A stretch of DNA of 64,000 nucleotides from Lytechinus pictus (lineage: Eukaryota > Echinodermata > Echinoidea > Temnopleuroida > Toxopneustidae), in NCBI RefSeq assembly GCF_037042905.1, contig NC_087247.1:36163420-36227419 (forward strand), given 5' to 3'. Positions 58,467 through 64,000 of this stretch are shown here, one piece after another (positions within the stretch are counted from its first letter, which is position 1; each line of letters begins with the position of its first letter). Made by a program: the position numbers and the translations under genes. Under the pieces are notes generated by a model. That model did not search any database, was not told where the DNA came from, and saw only the letters and a program-made list of their open reading frames with translations.

Positions 58467-59290
58467 ATGAGTGGTTTTGACAGACATAAAGAAATTTTGC
58501 TCAATTTATGTACATTTTGTGGATGTAGAATTGTTCAACCATTTTTTCCTGTATCAAACTATGAACACCTGTGGCCTACTGATTATGATTTTCCAAACGA
58601 TGACCCTCTTATTCACCCCAAGCAAATTTGTATTTAAGTGTTTTTCAAAACTATGCAACGTTACTCTCTGTCCTAAATCCAATGCGTTTGTTCTAAAAAA
58701 TGAGTGGGCATATTAATACCTCGGTCACATTTGGCCATACGGCAAGTTGAAAACAGCCGTTCTAACCTTTTTTGTAACAGCTATATATAGGTGGTTTGAA
58801 TTGAAATAAATAAATTTGCCGTTTTTGACTCGCCGTACGACCACCGTAGAGCAAATATGACCGAGGTATTAGCAGAATGATGAATCTTGTGACACTTTTA
58901 ATATACTAGTACATGTAGTTGCATCCTTGTCAAAAGGTGGTAGGCCAGCAAAGAAAAATAGAAGTGGAAGACCAACTGCTCCTCTCCTGCTACCCCTACT
59001 CCTACACCAACAAACCCAGTGCAAACTCACTTTGATATGCTTTCTGCTGGTTGTCCAAATAATGTGTCATCAAAATTCACATCTAGTAAAGAAGTCATGT
59101 TGTGTAAACTCTTTGGCAATGTACATGTACTTGTTAACCCTTGTGTCACCAGTTGTAATCATGTTTTTTTGTTTAAGTTGTGTAAAGTTGTTGTTTGTCA
59201 GTGAAAGTGTAAGTGTTCCTTGTGTTGTATGTGTTAAATATTTTCATTATTCATTGATGTTGGGCAAGTGGCAGATGATTGAAATCCCTT
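58467..59290 (+). pseudogene. N-RAG (RAG1 N-terminal-like) gene relic, split by a MITE
   Basis: From an ATG at 58467 the frame reads MSGFDRHKEILLNLCTFCGC, then 'PVSNYEHL' and 'DDPLIHPKQIC' before TAA at 58635: a CxxC...HP..IC zinc motif. After further breaks come a Trp (58701 region), the MITE, 'ESCDTF' (C-x-x-Cys expected, Phe found), and 'KGGRPAKKNRSGRPTAP' at ~58930-58980. A RING finger follows: C at 59103, 'VTSCNHVF', then after a frameshift in a T run (near 59162-59168) 'CLSC' and 'VPCVVC' (59218-59232). Order and spacing match the N-terminal part of RAG1 (W..H...CxxC, GGRP, CxxC..CxHxxCxxC...CPxC) and of N-RAG proteins reported from transposons of sea urchins and molluscs. Two stops, at least three frameshifts and two Cys-to-Phe changes show it is dead. 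No RAG1 core or terminal repeats are seen. Confidence 0.8.
58716..58869. mobile_element. Short MITE (family R), TA target
   Basis: Tips ATACCTCGGTCACATTTG and CAAATATGACCGAGGTAT are inverse with one mismatch, with TA on both sides. It is 154 bp, with inner 'aacagccgttctaacc' and 'gactcgccgtacg' resembling 26278-26430. It interrupts the N-RAG relic: removing the element and one TA rejoins the W codon region to the following cysteine motif. Confidence 0.88.
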
Positions 59291-62079
59291 CCTGACTTTC
59301 AATACACTCAGTCATTATTAACTACTGGAAGCCTATAACTCTATCATGATATAATGTTATTTGCTCTGCTGCCATCTAGTGTTATGGCTTCATCAATGCA
59401 GTTCTGGATTTGGTTAGGGTTATAAGTATAACTACTGTTGCTCTGATCATATACTAGTACTTACAATTCCATGCTCTAATTGAAGTAACTAATCATGCAT
59501 TGTTCGAATTTTTGACTAATTAAAACAATCATTTCCACAATTGAACTAATTTTGAGAATTGTCTTTCATATAATATATCAAATTACAGCTATTAAATTTT
59601 CATTCACTCGCAATATCACATTTAGAGTGCGTCACATGCAAAGATCCATATTAAAAGGGTACCAAAAGAAGGTGGAAGAATAACTCTACCATGACATATC
59701 AATAAATTGATAATTATATGTTCAAAATAACGTATACCTAATGTGACATTTTTCTTACCCTGTGTATTGGTCTATAAAAAACATGTATTTGATTGCAGCA
59801 ATGTAATTCATGTTGATTTTTTTTTCATTTCAATTTAATTCAGCATTTATTTTCAATTCATTAAATATACAAGTTGATATCATGATCATGTACAGACAAA
59901 GAGACAATGAAAATTAAAAAATATCATTGAAACATAATAAATAAAGACAAAAGTGATAATCAAGGTATTGTTACCAGATCATTGAAACAATATAAAAACA
60001 AGATGAAAGATAAATGAATGGGAAACAAGAGTGCACGAAAAAAGCCAGGAGAAGGCTTGTTAAAATGCACACACCAAAGGTTAATTGATTCTTAGAATAA
60101 TTGTAATATATGGATGCAGCAAGTAGCAAAAGAACAAAAGCAAAGACAAACAGAAACTATAATCTGACTTATTCAAATGGAATTCACAAAAATGTGTAAA
60201 TGTTCTCGAGCAAAGTTATATTGAATTACGATGTTAGAAAACCTATCAAAGAATTTATTATAAAAAAAAACACAATATAGCTAAGCTAGGGTTGAATAGC
60301 AGCAAGACTTAACTCATTTATAAAACAAAATAACTCTTGAAAATCTTCATGGAGCCTACTTTCTTTGCTAACAGCCTTATTACTGAATTACAACCTTCTG
60401 CTTGGTGGAAAATTATAATCACTTTTTATTTTGCTAACTGTTTGCTTTTCTTGTTTGTTTAATTTTGTTTGTGTGGTTTTAGACTGATTTATCAGTCGGT
60501 CAATATACAAATGGTCAATTAAAATCACAATATGTCCTTGCCATTTCAGTAAGATTGTCAGTTATTGGACAAATTTATATGTGGTAGCTTGAAATATCAG
60601 TAATAAAACAAAAAGTACTTAAAGCATAAAACATCAGCCTTGGACTTTGAAAATGATATATATCAGTCTTATCACATCACGATCCTTCTTGGTTGTATTG
60701 GCTCATTTGGTTGAGCTCAATAAGATAAAGAATGTTACCGAGTATATTTAATGGGTTTGATGAGTACACTGTATAAATATAGATTACATGTATTGATATT
60801 ACATGGCCTTGGATGTTAAGAATACATTGAATTAATACTGCCTTGTATGCTGCATTGTCAGTTCAAGTTTTTTGGGTCACATATTAAAGGGATAATTTAA
60901 TTTGTCAGTTTGTTTATATTCTGGATAAAGTTACTTACTGCCTTTAAAGCCAGTGTTAATATTTTTTGTTTTTGGTTAAAACAGGGATGTGAGATCTCTC
61001 ATTATTAAAAAAAACCTCCCTTGGTGTTGTTTGTTAAAATGGATATAAGATGATTACTGAGGTGTATGTATGCTGAATGTTTGAACTATACCCTGTAACC
61101 TGTTCAGTGAAACAGAAGATTTCATTTGACAATTGTATGTATTCAAACAAGTGTGGATGGGTGATTAAACATAATGTAAAATTGAATGTGCATGTAAATG
61201 CATTGTTGCGTGCAGTTGCATTTCATGCATGTTAAGATTTGAAACTCGGGTATTTTCTGAATTAAGACTTTTTAATATAAAATGTATGTGATATGAAGGC
61301 ATGAAAATTGTACTTTGCTAGTTAAACTTTTGGTCATGAAGATCTTATCATGTAAGGTGATATAGAGTAATTCACTTTATTGACCCCATTATCAAAGCTT
61401 TTTACATGCCTTATTGTGTGTACAATCATGACTTAGTAAGGGTTTTGAATATTTTGTTTTTAGTATGCCAATGTTGATGACTCTGTGAGTTCAAAAAATG
61501 AAATTGAGTTCAGATTAAATGTTATGTTTGTTTTACACTTGAAGCATTTTGTGGTGGTATTTTCATTTAAGTAGACATGAGAATCTGAAATATTGGCAGT
61601 GGTAATGTTTTCACCACTTTCACATTTTACAATCCCAAATGGCATTTTTACTTGATTTCTTGGGCTATTAAACATAATACCAATTAAAAAAACAAAACAC
61701 AAACACAAAAACATGGTCATTCCACAAGTGCATTCAATGTCTTCGGTTCTACAGAATCGCCTTCAAATGCTACTTTTTCAGCATTTCATGTTTGTGTTTT
61801 GCAAGAGGTTTGTTCATGTACCATGAAAAAAGGATTTAAAGCAACCATGTTTTGGAGTAAATGTCATAGAATTTTTTTTTGTAGGGTAAAAAAGTATTGA
61901 TTCAATGTTCCAACACATATGAGTTTACAAAGTAAATATTGACAGGTCGATGAACACCAAGTGAGATTTGTCCCAGGACCATTGGAATCCAATATTGATC
62001 ATAAGATGTTGTTTGAGAGGAGAAAAGTAAGTAAAACCATTGACTCTACTACGTAGTAGGGTCCATGGTAAAACAGAAT
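59291..62079. other. Intergenic, nothing recognised
   Basis: AT-rich. Short frames such as 61460-61720 (minus) show no motif. I looked for continuation of the N-RAG relic downstream and found none convincing. Confidence 0.5.
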
Positions 62080-62595
62080 GGTGAAAGTTTGAAAGAAATC
62101 AGACAAACAATAAAAAAGTTATGGATGTTTCAAAATTGTGCAACTGAGTAAAAAACTTATGACAATTGTTCGGGATAACTTTCCCAATTATCAGGAATTT
62201 GTGTTTTTCTCATGTAAGAACCTATTTCCCTATGGCGGTAATATTAAAAATAACCAAGGTAGCATATAGCACAAGGAATGTTTGAAACAAGGTCAAGAAG
62301 TTCAAGAATGTCTGCATACTTGTAAATGAAGAAATGTAGTCAAAACAAACAAGCTGACTTATGAATCGGTTCAAAGCAAAAAATTTAAACACAGTCTTGT
62401 TTTGAAGAAAGTTTTATGCAGATAAAACAGTTAAAATGTGGTAGGGCACTATGAAACAAAATTTGGAAATAAAACTTGAAAAAAAAACTTTATCCATTTT
62501 AACCAACATGGCCAATTAGAAGGCTCCATGGGTATACCGATTCTTATATCTTTTTCTTATTGTTTGTCCAATATTGTTCAAACTTTCACCTATCT
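62080..62595. mobile_element. Foldback element (family V), partly eroded
   Basis: 'ggtgaaagtttgaa...acaaacaataa' at 62080-62114 is inverted at about 62556-62592 ('ttattgtttgtcc...ttcaaactttcacc'). The interior is non-coding. Exact ends not determined. Confidence 0.65.
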
Positions 62596-64000
62596 ACTTA
62601 TGTGATATTCTTTCCCCATCTAAAAACAACTTTTTATTTGGGTAGGATGTAAAAGTTGGCCCAAAACCATAATGTCAACACCAAACTTGAAAACTCTGAA
62701 TGTGCTTCCCAATTAGCTGCTATTGATATTTAGATTTGCATGGTATGTACATGTAGATTAGGTCGAAATTAGCCAACTAAAAGAGAAATATAATCAAAAT
62801 GATATGAAAATTAAATCAAAGAAATAAATTACTGAATAAAGTAAGAATTATATCAAATAAAAATGAGCAAGATTGAAACCTTTCTTACCCTTTTAGTTGT
62901 AAAAGTTAATATAACATATTTCCCAATTTGAATAAAACAAAGAATAATGTTACAAGCACAATTTTTTTTTACAAAATCATTATTTATTTGGATTTCAATG
63001 TAATTCAATCAACCAAGACCATTATCAGTTGTTCATTATACGCTGTAAGACAATTAGAAAATACATCATCTCAAGTAATGGACCCCGCTGCTAGCTATAT
63101 AATCCATTTTTTATTACAATGGAAAGAGATTCGCATTGAACTTGCCAATACAATCAAACAATTGAAGCGGTTGTGACACTGATTTTCCAGTGCCCATTTT
63201 TTTTGTCTTATTTTTCTTTTCTCTCTATTTCTTATTGCCTTTCAATCATATGTATTTCTCTTGCCTTCCTGCTCTGTGTCTTTGTTTCGTTTACTTTCTT
63301 TACCTTTCCATTTCTCATTCTTTTCTCTTCCCCATACATTTTATTATTGTTGTCCTGTTCTCTTCCACATACTTGTTCTTATTATTCTCCATCTTTTCTC
63401 TGAAGTCTTGAAGGTGATAGTACCATAATAAAATTCTTTTTATAAAAAGTGATTTCTCTCTTCCAAGAAATTAAACTGTAAGCTGGTTGTTAGAGGAAGT
63501 TCACCCTGATGTCATATCAGTGTGATAAAAGAAAATGAGAATAATACAATGACATTTGGTGGAAATTCATTAGACTTCCCCCTATTTCATTTAATATGAA
63601 TTCCCAAAATTACAATTTTTATTGGTTCATGATTGAATTACATAATATTTTTATAGAGGCCTTATTTTAAATAACATGTCTGTGTGTGGAATGCACAGGT
63701 ACAATTATCGTCATTTATGAAAAAAATTGTATAATTTATATTACATAACGTGACGATCTGCTCATATGCAGCGACATCAAATACAAACTTAAAAAAAAAT
63801 TCAAGACTCCTACTCTTACATGGATTTTTACAAAACATATAGTCATTTGTTTCTCCGTGCATTGATCTGCTTTGGTTAAGGTGAAGTTATCTTCTGGGTG
63901 GACTTCTTAGTGTCTTAGAATACACATGCCTACGTGATGAAAAACAAATAACAAAAAAAAAACATGGTTTCTCTGTCATCTTTCAGCAAATTTATTTCAT
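62596..64000. other. Intergenic; pyrimidine tract and possible MITE arms
   Basis: 63185-63410 is C/T-rich. 'gaggaagttcaccctgatg' (63494) and 'ctgggtggacttctta' (63894) look like inverse MITE tips about 415 bp apart, but the arms are too eroded to be sure. No gene seen. Confidence 0.45.

Overview
This is a eukaryotic nuclear window, AT-rich and intron- and transposon-dominated. It most likely comes from an echinoderm, and a sea urchin fits best. The reasons are a clear single-copy animal gene (TLNRD1), foldback MITE families and a 'caaggtcaaaggtca' minisatellite transposon that I associate with echinoid genomes, frequent TACATGTA-type runs, and a relic of an N-RAG gene, a family known from sea urchins and other marine invertebrates. 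The species call is inference. There are no operons, rRNA genes or CRISPR arrays, and no intact tRNA genes. Most open frames in the window are chance frames or lie in repeats.

Layout. 1-470 is trinucleotide microsatellite. 877-4552 holds a foldback MITE, a G/C-tipped MITE and a short tandem duplication. 4780-5150 is a CpG-rich stretch ending in a good splice donor, a candidate promoter and 5' exon. The next 5.6 kb looks like an intron filled with transposons, including a 464-bp near-perfect palindrome with an 8-bp target-site duplication (TSD). The intronless TLNRD1 reading frame lies at 11160-12182, with 3' UTR to about 12.4 or 13.2 kb. From 13 to 49 kb the sequence is non-coding apart from low-confidence exon candidates. 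It is a dense layering of non-autonomous DNA transposons, several nested two or three deep (14.7-17.1 kb and 40.1-42.0 kb).

49386-53311 is a complete Penelope-like retroelement: one 823-aa reverse transcriptase plus GIY-YIG endonuclease, flanked by two apparently identical 1014-bp pseudo-LTRs and an 11-bp TSD. This is the youngest-looking insertion in the window. Each pseudo-LTR carries three octamer motifs and a TATA box.

55-59 kb holds two broken coding relics that annotation pipelines would probably miss. One is the C-terminal part of histone H3 (55004-55144). The other is an N-RAG (RAG1 N-terminal-like) gene at 58467-59290, with its first zinc motif, a W...CxxC block, a GRP-rich linker and a RING finger. 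It is broken by stops, frameshifts, Cys-to-Phe changes and a 154-bp MITE.

The most unusual pattern is a set of ultra-short (21-22 bp) palindromic insertions with CAAGGAG/CTCCTT(G) arms, each flanked by an 8-bp TSD, at three places. One of them has an un-inserted paralogous copy in the same window that serves as an empty site.
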